Of a DNA stretch of 64,000 nt, positions 1 to 12,665 are shown in pieces. This stretch comes from Crocodylus rhombifer (Eukaryota > Chordata > Crocodylia > Crocodylidae). Each line of letters begins with the position of its first letter. Within the stretch, counting starts at the first letter, position 1. The stretch covers positions 131,464 to 195,463 of the forward strand of contig JAVSML010000028.1 in assembly GCA_038503035.1 (NCBI GenBank). Reading direction: 5' to 3'. Position numbers and translations under genes: made by a program. The notes under the pieces are model-generated. The model was not told the origin of the DNA, made no database searches, and saw only the letters and a program-made list of their open reading frames with translations.

Positions 1-1510
1 GCAATATTAAAGTAAATAAGTCTGTTTCATGTGGCAAATATATAATAATTCTTCAATCTCATTCATATATAATTTTAGAGGTTTTGGAAAAGAAGGCAGC
101 TCTACATTTTGTTGTTGTCTATATTTGAGACGGAAGGCTTGTATTTTGGAGGCTTAAATACTTTTAAAGTTAGCAGCTCTCATTAGCAAAAGAGCATAAT
201 AATGCCTTTCCTAATATTGCATAATTGTCTTTTCAGAATCATCATATAAAAATACTCATTATAAACGTGATGTACAAAAATGTCATTCATAGCTTGGAAG
301 TAAAATTATAATTACAGTTGTAGGGCTCTGAGGCGGTTCCATATAGAGAGCTGCATGCTAATTGCACAGTTTAACGTTGCTAATTTAATCTAAAGCAAAA
401 GCATACAAATCAGCTGAAGAGAAATAAATCAAAATATTGTAAAAGAGTCGGTTAGGAGAGAAATCATTACAACCCGCCCCCCACACCCTTCCTCCCCTCC
501 TTTGCTTTAATCTCATTAGGTTAGAGCATAAAAGGATGCAGACAGTCTTCCTCATAAAATGGAATCATACAGTGCAGACATGAAATCGCACCATCTCTTT
601 GCGTCTACAATCAAGTATTAGAGAAGCAGCAGGCTGGTCTCCCCAAACTGTGCTAGATTGGTACTTGGTGGTGATGCACAGCACTTCTAATCTGCAGAAC
701 AAACTGCAGCATCTCTTCCTGCAGCAGTGTGTCAGCCATTGGCTTTCCCATGACACGTGACAGATGGAGCCTTCTCTGTGTCTTTTCTCGCCCATCTGTG
801 TGCAGGGCACTGATAGGCCGGGCTGATGCGCAGGCAATTTATCATCTTGATCTCCCACTGAGTCAGGGAGCTCTCCTGTCACCAGTATTGATTTCAGAGG
901 ATGGACTAAATTTCCTAGGATTTCCATTAAGAATTAAGAAAAAAGCTATAAGCACGCAGGGTAGCCAGGCAGACATGGATATGAGATGGCACTGTGAAAC
1001 CTCTCAGGTAGCTTCTTCTATCACAGCCGATGCAGAGCACAGGCTAAGCACTGCAGCATGCAGGGTTTAAGATACCATTAGTCTAACAGCAAAATAAAAA
1101 AGGCATTTGCACTGATTACTAAAAATGACTTAAAAAAATTGAAAATATGTCTCCTTGGAGATTGCATGTAATTAATGTGGAGATGAAATTTCTGCACGAT
1201 ATATGTTAAATGTAGAAGGGCTTTTGATTTTTTTTCCAAGAAAATGATGCTTTATACCCAGAGCATGGATGCTTCATTTTTTTCTGCTGCTTTTTAAGCC
1301 ACAGAAATTTTTTTTAAGCATGTTTGCTACAAAGGAATAAAAGGGGTGGGGGGTGGAAATTAAGATGACTCCAATAAAAGCATGAATAAAAACTGCTTCA
1401 AATAGTTGCCAGGCTGTTTTGTTGTTAATAACCTAGTAATTATTTTTGCTAAGAAATGCTTAAACCCTGACCATGCATGCTTTTTTTTTGTTTTGGCAAA
1501 GAATGTGCTT

Positions 1511-1530
1511 GTGTGTGTGTGTGTGTGTGT
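1511..1530. repeat. (GT)10 microsatellite
   Basis: Ten uninterrupted GT units followed by a T-rich stretch. Confidence 0.97.
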
Positions 1531-1907
1531 ATTTTGTTTTGCTTTTTTATTATTATTACTGAGCATTTGCACAACTGGAATTTCTGTGACTTACATGCAT
1601 GTTTTGATAACAGAAAATGCATACGAATGAATGACTAAATCTGATTAACAAATATTTAATGATATGTAATGCAAAATATACTCATTTTTTAAAAACTAAT
1701 TCATTCTACTCATATAGAAGGTAAATAACTGCATGCTTATGACAATGAAGGTGTCTGTGTATTTTAAAAGATCGTGTTTATTTGCTCATTTCTAACATCA
1801 AAAGGAAAGATTTTTTTTATTAACAAGCCTCAAAGACATCTGCTTTAAAATAACATTGATAATAAGGTTGCCATAATACTTGTAAACAAGCAATACGGGG
1901 CGGGGGT

Positions 1908-1968
1908 TTGTGTGTGTGTGCGTGCATATGTGTGCATGCATGCATGTGTGTGCGTGTGTGTGCGTGCA
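1908..1968. repeat. Interrupted (TG)n/GCATGC microsatellite
   Basis: Alternating TG units are interrupted by CG, CA and TGCATGCATGCATG steps, so the whole stretch is alternating purine-pyrimidine, a composition able to adopt Z-DNA. Confidence 0.93.
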
Positions 1969-3871
1969 AACACAGAGCTCCTTTGGGGAATAATGTGTTC
2001 CCTGGTCGGTCCATGTATTCCACAACAAGAGTGAATATACCTTGGCACTATAGAGCCTACATGCACCATGGGAATTAGCAAAATCAGGGCTGTTACCAGA
2101 TGGGAGAATTGTATCTGTAGTGAGTAAAGACAATAGATGAGGGAGGAGTAGAGTGAATAGGAGTGGCATAGGGGCTTTTAAAGAAAGGAAATAGCAACCT
2201 CTGTGCGAGTATATTTTCTTACTTTCCATTATTACACAGATAGTAAAAGGATAAAGCATCTCTTGAAAACTTGTTTTCTTTCCAATTAGTAGAGAATATA
2301 GTTAGAAAAAAGAAATGTCCCGAGTCAGTGTCCTAAATGAAGTTTTGCATTTTTTGTCATGATATGTTTATGAAAATGTTATGTAGTGTATTGTCTCTCA
2401 ACTTTCTTAATCTTGTAGATAGTAGTGATGTGATTGAATGGAAACACCAGTTTTGGCATACATCTTACACTGTAAATCTCACAAACTGAGTAACTGGATT
2501 TCCTTAAACATTTTTTCTGTCCTTTCTTTCGCATACACATTTACACATATTAAAATGCTCATTTATACTATAATTTTTATTTAATCGTTCATTGTTAACT
2601 CTAACCTTGTTTTCTTTTCTCATCTTGTCTGAGATGAATAATAATTTCTGTAATCTTTGCATTACCTCACTTCCAAGAGCTGTGGCCTTTTGACGTATGA
2701 GACCACAGTTCAAGTTGAGTTTGTAAACTTGGTAATATGAATTTGCCATTCCCAGCTCAAACTTCCTAATAGTCTTCTGCATCAGCTAGGCATCATACAT
2801 AATTTGAAACAGCTGACAGCCTTTGCTTAAAAGAAGCTTAGGGTTGAGCCAGCATGGAAATTGAATTGCCTCTCAACTCCCTAATAATGATTCCTCCAGG
2901 TCAGTACATAAGTAATTGCCAGGGCAACCTGAGGAATTGTCCATTAAATCTGCCTAAATTGTAACTATACTGTGGAGAGATCTATCCAGATAACTTATAC
3001 ATTTCAGCGGTGTTTCCATTTGCTTGGTAGAAGGAATGCTAGAGTTATGAAAATCCCCAAAAAATCATCTGTCAGTCTGAACAATTTATTTAAAAAATGG
3101 TTATAAACTGGCACTGGGAAAGTTTTACTCAAATGCTTCTAAAAACAAAGAAGCATAGATATCTTTATGTAGATTATATGCTGAAGCACTTTGCTATATA
3201 GAGTTTTTGTATCTAAAACCTTGACACTAAATGGTGAAAAAAAACCAGAATTAATACTCCCTGCTTTCTACTTCTTGATGTACTTGTGAATTTAAAGTAG
3301 TGCATTAACCAGTCAAAGTTAGGATATACCTGAGAAGATGAAGTAGATGAGCAACTATACCTTTAAGTCAGGAATCAGTATAATACAGGAATTTGGAAAA
3401 GACAAACAGCCTAAGGACAATGTTTAAAAACTTAACTATGCTTCAGGACTTTGAATAATGCTGATTAAGCCAGAAATCCTAGTCACAGCCAGGGAGGACA
3501 TTCAGTTTTTGTTTTTCCCTCATTTTTGACCTTGTGCATTTGAGTTGGTATGAAAAGTTAATAATTTGCTGTGGGATACAGTAGACACAGAAAATTCTTT
3601 GTTTCAAAAGAAAAGTTATGTGCATTTAGCACGAAAAAGAAGAACATCTGAAATAACATAAATAAACAATAAATACAAAACATGCAATAAATGATTTCAA
3701 ATTAGCGGCTATACTAATGATTAGTGTTGATATACCAATGATGATTTGACTAAAATCAAAATCATTATGATGGTGTTCAAGTGCAATTGGAAGGAAAATT
3801 TAACTGGTAAGGATTAGAATAGGAAAAGATCGGTTAAAAGGTCTTGTTCCAGGGAAGAGTGTTCCCTACAA

Positions 3872-4190
3872 CAGGGATTGGCAACCTTTTGCCACTGTGG
3901 TCCACTACTTGCAACCTGCCCTCCCCCAACCCCAACCCCACCCCCACTCGGGACTGCACTGCCTGCACTCCCCCAGTAATCAGCAGATGCTTGTGAAGGG
4001 AATAGATTTTAAAAGGCAGGCGCTAGGACCCTGGAGATGTCACTGCTGATGCAGCAGAGAGATTTCTAACTGAAAACAGCCAGCAATAAGACCCTGGGGA
4101 GACCTCCCCTGCCTCCATGATTGGAGTGGACTGCTGATTTTTTGAGCTGGATCTGACCTGCAGGCTGGGCTGTAGGTTACTGAGCCCCTG
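3872..4190. mobile_element. Non-autonomous hAT transposon (319 bp) with 8-bp target duplication
   Basis: Starts CAGGGATTGGCAACC and ends GGTTACTGAGCCCCTG, giving imperfect inverted ends of the CAGGGGT-type common to hAT elements. It is flanked by CCCTACAA (3864-3871) and CCCTACAG (4191-4198), 7 of 8 identical. There is no transposase frame. The 8-bp duplication is the hAT hallmark. Confidence 0.85.
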
Positions 4191-4730
4191 CCCTACAGTC
4201 TTTTTGGGTGGGTGTTAGAAGTTGTGGCCTTTCCAGCATTTCAGTTTAGACACTACTCCCTAGTTGAGTATTATAAAAATGTTCCTGATACTTGTTTCAC
4301 TTTTTTGTTTGTTAATTTCATCCTGTTGATCATAACTGATGATATCATATTCTCCTTCTCCACTAGTTTAGCAAGAAATACACAAGAGGCCAAATTTCTC
4401 TCTAGTCTAATGCAGTTGGCATCAGTAGAATTACTACAGAAGCAAATCTGGTCTCTGATTACTTTCTGATCATGGATCATGGGTCACTTTATTCACTCAT
4501 TATTCGTTTTCTTCAAATCTTCCTGGTACCAGTCCAAAGCTTAAAACCTTATGCACATTTTCATAGGGACAGTATGATGGCGAAAGTTTTCAAGGGCTCC
4601 TCTTCAATAAAGCTTAAATAGGCTTTCTTGTCCCATGAAACTTCAAGAGGTGATTTTTTTTTTTTCCCCTTTAGCATCAGGATGAAATCAAACCCTTTCT
4701 TCTTCCTACTTCCACATCCAGAAAACAAAG

Positions 4731-4862
4731 CAAAGAGCAAGTCTCAGATAAGGAATCAGGAGCCTAGTGCTTAAATAAGTATTCAGGAGACCTAGTTTGA
4801 AGGCTCTGCTGTGCCATTTTTCTGTGTCTCAAGCAAGATGCCTGACTGCTAGGCTGTTGGGT
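4731..4862 (+). repeat. MIR/CORE-like tRNA-derived SINE fragment
   Basis: Contains GGAGCCTAGTGCTTAAATA, then TTCAGGAGACCTAGTTTGAA and CTCTGCTGTGCCATTTTTCTG, in the order of the tRNA-related head of MIR-type SINEs (A box, B box, then the CTGCTCTGCCAC stretch). It is diverged. Confidence 0.55.
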
Positions 4863-4917
4863 GCTCCAGTATGGGTATCAGGTTCTCCTCATGCAGTGTT
4901 CCATATGGTATAAAAAA

Positions 4918-4995
4918 GTATTACTAATTCAGCAGAGATTTGAACCTGGGCCTCCCACCTCACCTGTGAATACCCAGACTACTGGGTATTAGAAT
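4918..4995 (-). repeat. tRNA-derived SINE head, opposite orientation
   Basis: On the minus strand it reads GTAGTCTGGGTATTCAC…GGCCCAGGTTCAAATCTCT, with a B box-like GGTTCAAATC. It lies tail to tail with the + strand SINE just upstream. Confidence 0.5.
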
Positions 4996-5151
4996 TAGTT
5001 TCTTTCACCCAATCATATTTTATAATATTCTGACCATGAGTAGTTCTATCCCCTGTGTGCCTGTGTGTGTTCCTCTGTCCTCAGTGGTATATTCTACAGT
5101 ATCTTCCAACTCAGCATCCATTAATTTCATTGTATCATGGATCAAGTGTCC

Positions 5152-5262
5152 AGGCTGTAGCTGTATTGGTGGAATCAGAACTCGTGGTAGAGTTGATATC
5201 TTTTTGATATCTAGTTGGTCTAATAAAATATACCAACTCTAGCAGGAGTTCTGATTCCATTG
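5152..5262. repeat. Repeat fragment forming an imperfect hairpin
   Basis: One arm, GGAATCAGAACTCGTGGTAG (and on to 5198), pairs with 5231-5258, which reads CTAGCAGGAGTTCTGATTCC at its end. The stretch starts GGCTGTAGCTGTATTGGT and contains AGTTGGTCTAATAAAAT. Both motifs also occur in the repeat at 35858-36004, so it may be a relative of that family. Confidence 0.55.
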
Positions 5263-7824
5263 TATCATGCATGCCTCTTAGGTATGTTGAGTAAAATTCT
5301 GCCTTCACTGAAGTCAGTGAAAGCTTTACAGGGTTATCACTATCCATGAGTATAGTCTTGGTGTAGAGGAATGGTCAGAAAAAACAGATAAAGAAAACTT
5401 CAGGCAAAATCTTGTCCAAGGAAGTAATGTAATGTGAAGTATTACACCTGGTTGGTAAATAGTAAATATTGTTTGTGAATGCTTTTTTTAAAAAGTATTG
5501 TTGAATGTTTTTGGTTGAATTTCAATTGCATAAAAAATTAACTGGCTCTATGAAATGTGTAATGGAAGGGAAAACCACTTCATCATATTCGTATCTGTGC
5601 TAAATCGTAAGAACGGCCTGAAGTAATCATTTTCCACGTACTGGCTGATCTGTTGATAGCAAAACTGACCCCTGAAATGTTTTCTTTTTCCCCCACTTCA
5701 TATTACTTTGCATGCTCAGACAGGCGGTCTGTAGCGAAGTCTCAGTTGCATGTTTTGTTGCAATAGCAGGAGCACCATATACTTGTCTGACACAGCCATT
5801 AGGTGAGTTGTTTTATTTTTAACTCTAAAGTTAATAAATAGATTTCCATCATGATTTTTCAGCTGGGAATGAGTAAAGGTGGGTAGGAGGTTGGGAGGTA
5901 AAGTAATACAAGTAGCTGCCTTGCAGGACAGGCTGCTGCTCTGCTCTCAGCAGTGCAACCAGCAATATTGTCCTGTCTGTGCATTGCTGCCTCCCAGGGC
6001 TTTCAGGCATCCCATTATGCTTCTCGGATAGGGGCTTGAGCTAAACTTGCAGTCAGAGGCTTTGGCTATGAATGAGAAGCAGCAGAAGTCCCATGAGAAA
6101 TTCTCAGTGACTCATCCAGAATTCCTTCTGGGAACCATATGCTGTTTCAGCATCTCCACAACCCTTGAAATGGGGGCAGTTTATTTTCTTCTCCATGTGG
6201 CTGACTAATTTTTTTAGGAGAGGTAGGCTGTTTAGAGTGGGGAGGAAGCTCATCTATCAAAACTTTACTAGCAGGGGACATTGCCTAGCTCTCCAATAGG
6301 GTTATGCTTTGTCTCTGCATGAAAATCCGGAGGAAATGTTTCTGGTCACCTCTGTTCCTGCTTGTGTACCCAGCTATATGCAGTCGGAACCTGCATTCAG
6401 AGTTTTACACTGAATACAATGAGGGTACTGGTACTTAGTTGGCAAGTGCTTCTACCCACTGGATTTACTTTTTGAGAAATTATTTTTTCAATGTTATAAA
6501 AATAATCCAAACAGTAAAAAGATTCCGTAAGTCTTCATAACAGTTATTTAAAGCTTCCGGAAATTCCTATTGATAGTTATAACTATATTCCTTGAATCTT
6601 GAATATCTGGAACTAAGCTTTTTTTCGGTAAGAGAAGGAATAGAAATTTATTTCTTTTGATTTGATATTGGTTGGAAGAGGGTCCTCTTCCTGAAGCCAG
6701 GCATGTTAGATTATTTCTCGTTCTTATTCTCACACAATGAGACTTAATAGCTTTTCAAATTGTGTCATTCTGATTAGAGCTGGGTGTGAAAATAGTTTTC
6801 CTGTCTCAGGAATATTTTTGAGATTTCAGAAATTGCTCCCATTCTGCATTAGGATCAACCTTAGGCCTTTAGAAGAGAGATCAGTGCCTCTGAGTGATTC
6901 ATCATCTGGTGATTAGGATACTCTCATAGGATATGAGGGAGAGAGATTTGACTCCAGGTGGTGGCTAACCTACCATAGCATTGGCTGATCTAAGGTGTGA
7001 GTGAGTTTTTTTTCTTCTCAGTCTTTCTCAATCTCTTGTGTTCCACCTTACAGTCATTGGGATGCAAAGACAGAATGTGTGTATAGTCCTGAGCCTATAG
7101 CATTTAACTAGAAGCTAGAACAGTCAGATTCAAGTCTCCATTCCAATGAATATTAGATTACTTATACAGCATGCAACAGCTCAAATAGGATACTGAAAAA
7201 TAGAGGCAGAGAATGACTGTACAGCTTGATAGTTTTAACTGGAGATGGAAAAACAAGCTATCTTCATTCACTAGCAATTCTGAAAAAAACAAGGGGAACC
7301 AAACATGAAATTCTTTGATATTTTTATCAGGAAATGAAAAGATAAAAAATAATTCTGTCTCAAGCAAAACCCTTCTTTCAAACTGAAATGTTGCGTATTG
7401 ATTTTGTCAAAACAAACATTTTGTTTCAGTGGCAAACTATTTTACTATTTTAATTTTTAAATTACAAATATTTGAAATGGAAATAGAAATATTTAAAGAT
7501 TAAATGATTTGAATCTCAAAATTGAGTTTTATTAAAAATGTCGAATCTGTATTTTTAACTGAATATGTCTTGATTGAAATCTTTGCCTGCTCTAGTGACA
7601 CTATGGGATGTGGAAAACCAGCTGTAGGGACCAGACACAGTTTGGTCTATGTCTAGGAGATAGCCAGATAGGACTTATGTGGCATATAGGTACCCGAGTC
7701 GCAATGAGCAATACAATTTTGGCTTGCTTCAAAAGCCACAAAACTCAGTAGGTACCTACATTCAGGCAGTACTTACATTTTGTACTGCAGAGTGTCACAG
7801 GCACCTACACTCTAGCCTCTAGGC
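5263..7824. other. Mostly unique intron sequence
   Basis: No exon was recognised. One SINE-like fragment lies within it (listed separately). The short open frames here are A/T-rich chance frames. Confidence 0.55.
6885..6968 (+). repeat. MIR-like SINE fragment
   Basis: Reads GCCTCTGAGTGATTCATCAT, then TGGTGATTAGGATACTCTCA, then GATTTGACTCCAGG. This matches the order of a tRNA-type A box and a degenerate B box of the kind seen at 8835-8905. Confidence 0.45.
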
Positions 7825-7832
7825 ATGCTCAG

Positions 7833-8475
7833 TCGGGCTGTGCAAAGCTTTGGTCACTGATTCTGTTCAGAGAGGCTTGATGATTTGGCCTTAAACATAG
7901 CATTATATGTTTTTTCTACATACCTCGAGGTACCAGGAGCAGCTCATGAACACTGAGATGGTGGGGCAGATGGAGAGTCCTGTGGGAGTGTGGGAGGGTT
8001 CCCCACGTGCTTGGCAGTGGACCCAGAAGTGGACCATAAGTACTTCCAGTCCACTTCCAAGTCTGCCGCAGAGTATATGGGGAACACCCCTCCCACCTCC
8101 TGGCTCTGCGACTGGTGCCTCCTGGGTCTGGAGCGGGCACCTGGGGTCCCTCTGTGGCCAACCACTGAGCTGGGGAGGCCTATGGAGGGTCTGCCACTAT
8201 GTGTCCAGGGACCCCGCTCCGCACTCCTGTGGGACGGTCCATTTGCCCCACCATCTCAGCATTCACGAGCCGTGCCTGGTACCTCAAGGTATGTAGAAAA
8301 AACATATAAAGCTGTGCCTATGGCCGAATCACTGATTCTCTGAATCAGAATCGAATATTCAGATTCAGCCAAATCGAATCAGGGCAGTGATCTGAATCAG
8401 CGAATCAAATCACTGTCCCCTGAATCGGGCCCAGTCCAAATCCAAATTGAATACTGCCCACTTTGCACACCCCTT
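7833..8475. mobile_element. Non-autonomous hAT, GATTCAG family, copy 1 (643 bp)
   Basis: Ends are TCGGGCTGTGCAAAG and CTTTGCACACCCCTT (inverted). It is flanked by perfect 8-bp duplications ATGCTCAG (7825-7832 and 8476-8483). The right subterminal region (about 8325-8435) is packed with GAATC/GATTC motifs in both orientations. The core is a nested foldback: an outer pair of arms around TACATACCTCGAGGTACCAGG (7917-) and CCTGGTACCTCAAGGTATGTA (to 8296), and an inner pair around GTGGGAGGGTTCCCCA and TGGGGAACACCCCTCCCAC. The two long open frames seen here lie in the GC-rich foldback and resemble no transposase. Confidence 0.9.
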
Positions 8476-8834
8476 ATGCTCAGAAGGTATTCAGTTTTCT
8501 CTGAAGTGAACCAGTTTGATCACATAGGTGCCCCATGTCTCCTGTTGAAGGTAGAGCACTGGGCAGCCAAGACTGCAATAGTCCTAGACTCTAGTCCTTG
8601 TTCCAGAATAAGCCTGTTTTTTAACAACTGACTGTCTAATGCCTAAAGAGCCCTGGTACTAGGGATTAAAACCTAGACTCCCTCCTTCCAAAGGTGTGCT
8701 GCCATGCCTGGGATATGGAGGAATGTTCCTTGTTGCTTGCTTTTCTTCTGGCTCATGACTCTTGTGCTCTTGGCTGCTCAAAGACCCAGCTTCAACTGAA
8801 GGAATGAAGAATGCCCTCACTTAGTCTGTTTTAT

Positions 8835-8905
8835 AGCCTGGTGGTTAGAATAGTCTCCTGGAAATCAAGAGATGAGAGGTCAAATCCATTCAGGGTTAGA
8901 ATAAA
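8835..8905 (+). repeat. MIR-like tRNA SINE head
   Basis: AGCCTGGTGGTTAGAATAG, then TCCTGGAAATCAAGAGATGA, then GAGGTCAAATCCATTC: an A box-like and a B box-like stretch spaced as in a tRNA-derived SINE. Confidence 0.55.
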
Positions 8906-10226
8906 TAAAAACTCATCTTTTCTACTTCCTGAAGCACCCCAGTGTTTAGTAGAACTCTACATTTCCTACCTCACAGATGTCTAAATTAAGCATTAACTTG
9001 AAGCACTGAAGGGGCATATTAATTGATTTCTAAATCTACCAGTCCAGTGATTGTTGCTAAAAGCACATCAGAACTGAAGTGGAAAATGAGCAAGATGTAA
9101 TTTCCCCAAACTGATTCATTTTAAGTTCCAGCTCATGAACCAAATGTATACTTGCCAATGGAAAGTTGGGGGGCTTTCAGGCAGTATAAAACTGTATAAA
9201 GCATTTATTTCTAGCCCTAATGATTTGTAAGATATCGGACCTTTAGAATAGCTACTGTCTAATTTTGACACTGATCCAGAAATAAATATAGTAAGTCATG
9301 CATCTTAGACCAAAGTAAATTGCATTTCCTGGTTACAATAATGTTATTGGTTTGTGGTTTTCTAAATCAGTTGTGATATGCCTGCAAACTAATAAAAACT
9401 AAATTCTATGAAGTAGTGATTGAAAGTATTCTTTCTATCTTAGAAAAGTTTCCAAAATGATTGTTCTATTCCTTGTAATTTCCCTCAATTTTCTTTCCTA
9501 TCTACTTTTTTTCTCGTTGACCATTTTACTAGTGAAGATTTGAAAGGCTGTGGATCATTTGAATGGCATTTCTATATCAATGAAGTCATATTACTATTAA
9601 AAAAATAAATTCTGAAGACAATACATTCTAACCCTGGGTTTTCACATTTTTGTTAATCCTTTATCGGTTTATATGATACTCCAAACTTTAAGCTTAAATT
9701 AGCTTTTGACTAGTGAAGATAAAATAAGTTCACAAGTAAGGTTCTAGAGTAAGTGCTTTGACAAAAAGACAGCAGTAGAATGTGTCAGAGTATCTATACA
9801 ATACCTGGTAGAGGCTTTGGAAATCCATCGAAGTTTGAGACATGTTTACACATATCAAAAAAGGGGGCTTTGAAGATGACCTGTTTTGTCTTGTTATGTG
9901 ACCAAAGAGTTATTAGGAATGTTTTAAAAAATGCGTCCATTAACTTAAGTCATAAAAGAAAGGAAGAAAATAATAATATTGATTAAAAATCCATTCTAAT
10001 ACTTGATTTATTCTACGGCATGAAACAAAGAAGTAGCCATGTGGTCATTAAGAGTAATGCATATTTGCAACTTATTTCTTCTCTGTATCCCAGTAATTTA
10101 TCCCCTGTACAGTAATTTATTACAAGAGTTAACAGCTACAGCTTTTACTTATTACATAGTGATATAAAAGTGCAAGTCTTAAACTTGAATATTGCACAAA
10201 AGTCAGAACAGGGGAAATGATTCTAG
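8906..10226. other. Unique AT-rich intron sequence
   Basis: No exon, transposon end or long simple repeat recognised. Confidence 0.55.
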
Positions 10227-10744
10227 TAGGGCACATCTACACATGATGCTGCATCACTGTTGCAACATGCTATGGCAACATAGCATCCATGGGTATCTAC
10301 ATGTGACCAGCAGCTACTTCACTGTAGCAGCACGCTCCCCCAATACAGAGTGCTGGTACAGCAAAGTAGCTGCTAAAAATAACTGTGCACCACATGTATG
10401 GTCCAGTGCAAGCAGTTACTATGTCCTGCTTTAGTACTTCCTTTTGGCCCTAAAGCAGGGCACAGTGACAACATTGCCATGCGGCAGGGGTTGTCAGCTG
10501 GGGGTATGCGAACCCCCAGGAGTGCTTGAGAAGGCTGTAGGGGGTACCTGCAGGCAGGTGGGCGAGCACAAAGTGTTGCCACACACCATCCTGTGCTGCT
10601 GTGTAGGCACTGCCCGCCTGGATGCAGGGGGCGGGAGAAGCTCACAGGCAGCACTCACCATTGCTCCACATCCAGCCGCCGGAAGCACACTGATCCAAAA
10701 TGGTTGAAAACCCCTGCCATAGGGTAACGCGTAGACATGCCCAT
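10227..10744. mobile_element. hAT-like MITE (outer element of a nested pair)
   Basis: Left end reads TAGGGCACATCTACACATG and right end GCGTAGACATGCCCA, inverted copies of GGGCAYRTCTACRC. The subterminal CATGCTATGGCAACAT on the left pairs with ACATTGCCAT…AGGG on the right once the inner element is removed. No convincing flanking duplication was found. Confidence 0.65.
10485..10716. mobile_element. hAT-like element inserted in the previous one (232 bp)
   Basis: Starts CAGGGGTTGTCAGC and ends GTTGAAAACCCCTG. Flanks are CCATGCGG (10477-10484) and CCATAGGG (10717-10724), 6 of 8 identical. Removing it restores the arm pairing of the outer element, which supports later insertion. GC-rich, with no coding frame of note. 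Confidence 0.7.
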
Positions 10745-12500
10745 TAGAGAGCAAACGTCAATTGTATTTCAGGTGAAGAGATCAAAACATATTTCCCTGA
10801 AAGCACACAAAGCCTCAGTTTGCTTTCTGATTAAGATACTTCTCTCAGATAAGATATCATATTGATGCCTTCCTTGACCAAATCTTCCTTCTTTGGGGCC
10901 TCAAAAAGATTCTTGTCATTGTGAGGCCTAACCACGAAAGAAAGAGATATCTCCTGATATCATTTTATGCTTCTTGAGAGTACCCTAAATTCTAATTCTA
11001 AATCCAAGCTGAGAATTTAAGTCCTGATTTCATAGGAGATGACCATCTGTACTAAACAGCCTGAACAGCCTAGGGCATTCAGTTAAAACTGTATCTGTGA
11101 ATCCCATGTGAATGCCACTTACTGATTTCAGTATAGATTTATGGCATTCATTAGTTTTCTTTCTTTTCTTTACCATTCAGCACCTATGGCTGGACCAGAA
11201 TAGTTCAGGCCTGATTCTAAGATTTACCAATAAAACTTCCCCAATAAGACTTTAGTTCAGATTGTGCCAGTGCCAGAGTACTTAATGAGTACTCTTGTTG
11301 ACCTCAGTGGGTGTTGGATTATGGCTTTATTGTCCATTGATTGTCAGAAAGGGAATTCATTTTTATGCTACAAATCCTTCCCAGTGTTATTTTCAAGTTT
11401 TTGGAAATAACATTTTTGCTAATTTCCACAACAAAGCTTCCTGCAGGGTCAGGGAGAATGAAATGGCTAAGGGATAATGAACTGGATTTCTTTTTACCTG
11501 CTTGTACTTTATTATCATAATTACTACATTTTCACTGCAGAATCTTACCTGGAGGCATATAAAAACATGCATCTTAGTTGTTCCTTAATCTACATTGACA
11601 ACTGTTACCCTTAAAAACTTCAGAGCTTTTGTTTGTGCTGCTAAATAATATCACCACAAGATTCCCTGTTCTTCCTGCAAGGAGTTAAAAAAGGAATAGC
11701 ATGAATGTGACAGTAACAGTGACATCTGAAAAGGTTATAAGGACACCACTGCATAATACACCTCAGGGTTACTGATGATGATGCCTGAGCCAAAAAGGAT
11801 AAAGACTGACATTCAGTTCTCATTGTTTTGCACAACGGAGAGATAGGAAGAAAATAGTAACTTCTTACCCTATCAAAATGTATCTGTCAGTTTGTCTGGT
11901 TTTTATATTCTAGAAATCTGAGCCAGATGACTGAGGTGGCCAGCTTACTCCTAAAGAAAAATGTGTCATTGTCAGCAGGGACAAATCCTGCCTGTGTCCA
12001 AGCTTCTTCATAATACCTGCTCCAAATGAAACAGAGACAAGCTATCTCAACCAGTAAAAGATTACCCTTATTGAAGAGAGTGCAATCATTTTTGCAGTTT
12101 ACAAAAGTTTCAATTTGATGAGCTTTGGCAGCTGATCCATGACCCTTGCTGCTTCCTTGCATTGTGCTGAAACTGACTCGACTTCTGTAGAAGACCTCAT
12201 GCTATTCCTTTTATAGACAAGTTTCCAAAGGTTTTCAGAGATTAAAGATATCTTCTATATCTTACTTATAGCCAGTAATAAGGCAACTGAAAATTACCTG
12301 GGAAACTGTTCTAAAAATATAACGGGAAGCAACTATCTCAGATTAAAATGTGTTGATTTTTAAGCAAAGATTTTAAACGTGCTTATTAATAGCTACATAA
12401 ATTAACTTTCAAATTATCCAACAAAAATTGATACTATGGTTTCATATAAAAAAAAAAAAAAGGCTGCAACTGTTGGAAAATAGCATTTTGGAATCCCAGA
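10745..12500. other. Unique intron sequence
   Basis: Nothing recognised beyond short chance frames. 11225-11310 holds diverged sequence similar to common sauropsid repeats (…GACCTCAGTGGGTGTT), too weak to assign. Confidence 0.5.
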
Positions 12501-12519
12501 ATTGATATCACTTTTGGAC

Positions 12520-12665
12520 AAACTTACGTTCATTAAACAGCTCTTTAGGACAGGCACCATGTTTACTTATGTGTTTGTCCAACAGCAAGAAGAGCTATGC
12601 CCTGAACCCAAATGGAACTTTGGTCAGCTCTACCCTACAAGTAGAAATAATAAATAATAACTATG
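12520..12665 (+). repeat. LINE 3' end of L2/L3/CR1 type
   Basis: AACAGCTCTTTAGGACAGGC, then CCATGTTTACTTATGTGTTTG, ending in AATAATAAATAATAA. It follows the pattern 'GTAAGCTCTTTGGGGCAGGGAC…TGTGTTTGTACAGC…' plus an A-rich tail, seen again at 26615-26735 and 49445-49545. Confidence 0.5.

Larger units (their letters stand above)
1..3863. other. Unique AT-rich intron sequence
   Basis: No exon or clear transposon was recognised apart from two GT-rich simple repeats. The part at about 560-1070 is less AT-rich and is open on both strands (two overlapping frames of about 115 codons), but neither frame resembles a known protein and no splice signals frame it convincingly. Confidence 0.6.

Noticed and set aside
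1798..2259. 153-codon minus strand frame with His/Thr-rich centre
   Set aside because: The HTHTHA-type stretch is the translated GT microsatellite.
7907..8343. Four overlapping open frames up to 129 codons on both strands
   Set aside because: They lie in the GC-rich foldback core of a hAT MITE; similar peptides on both strands reflect the palindrome, not a gene.
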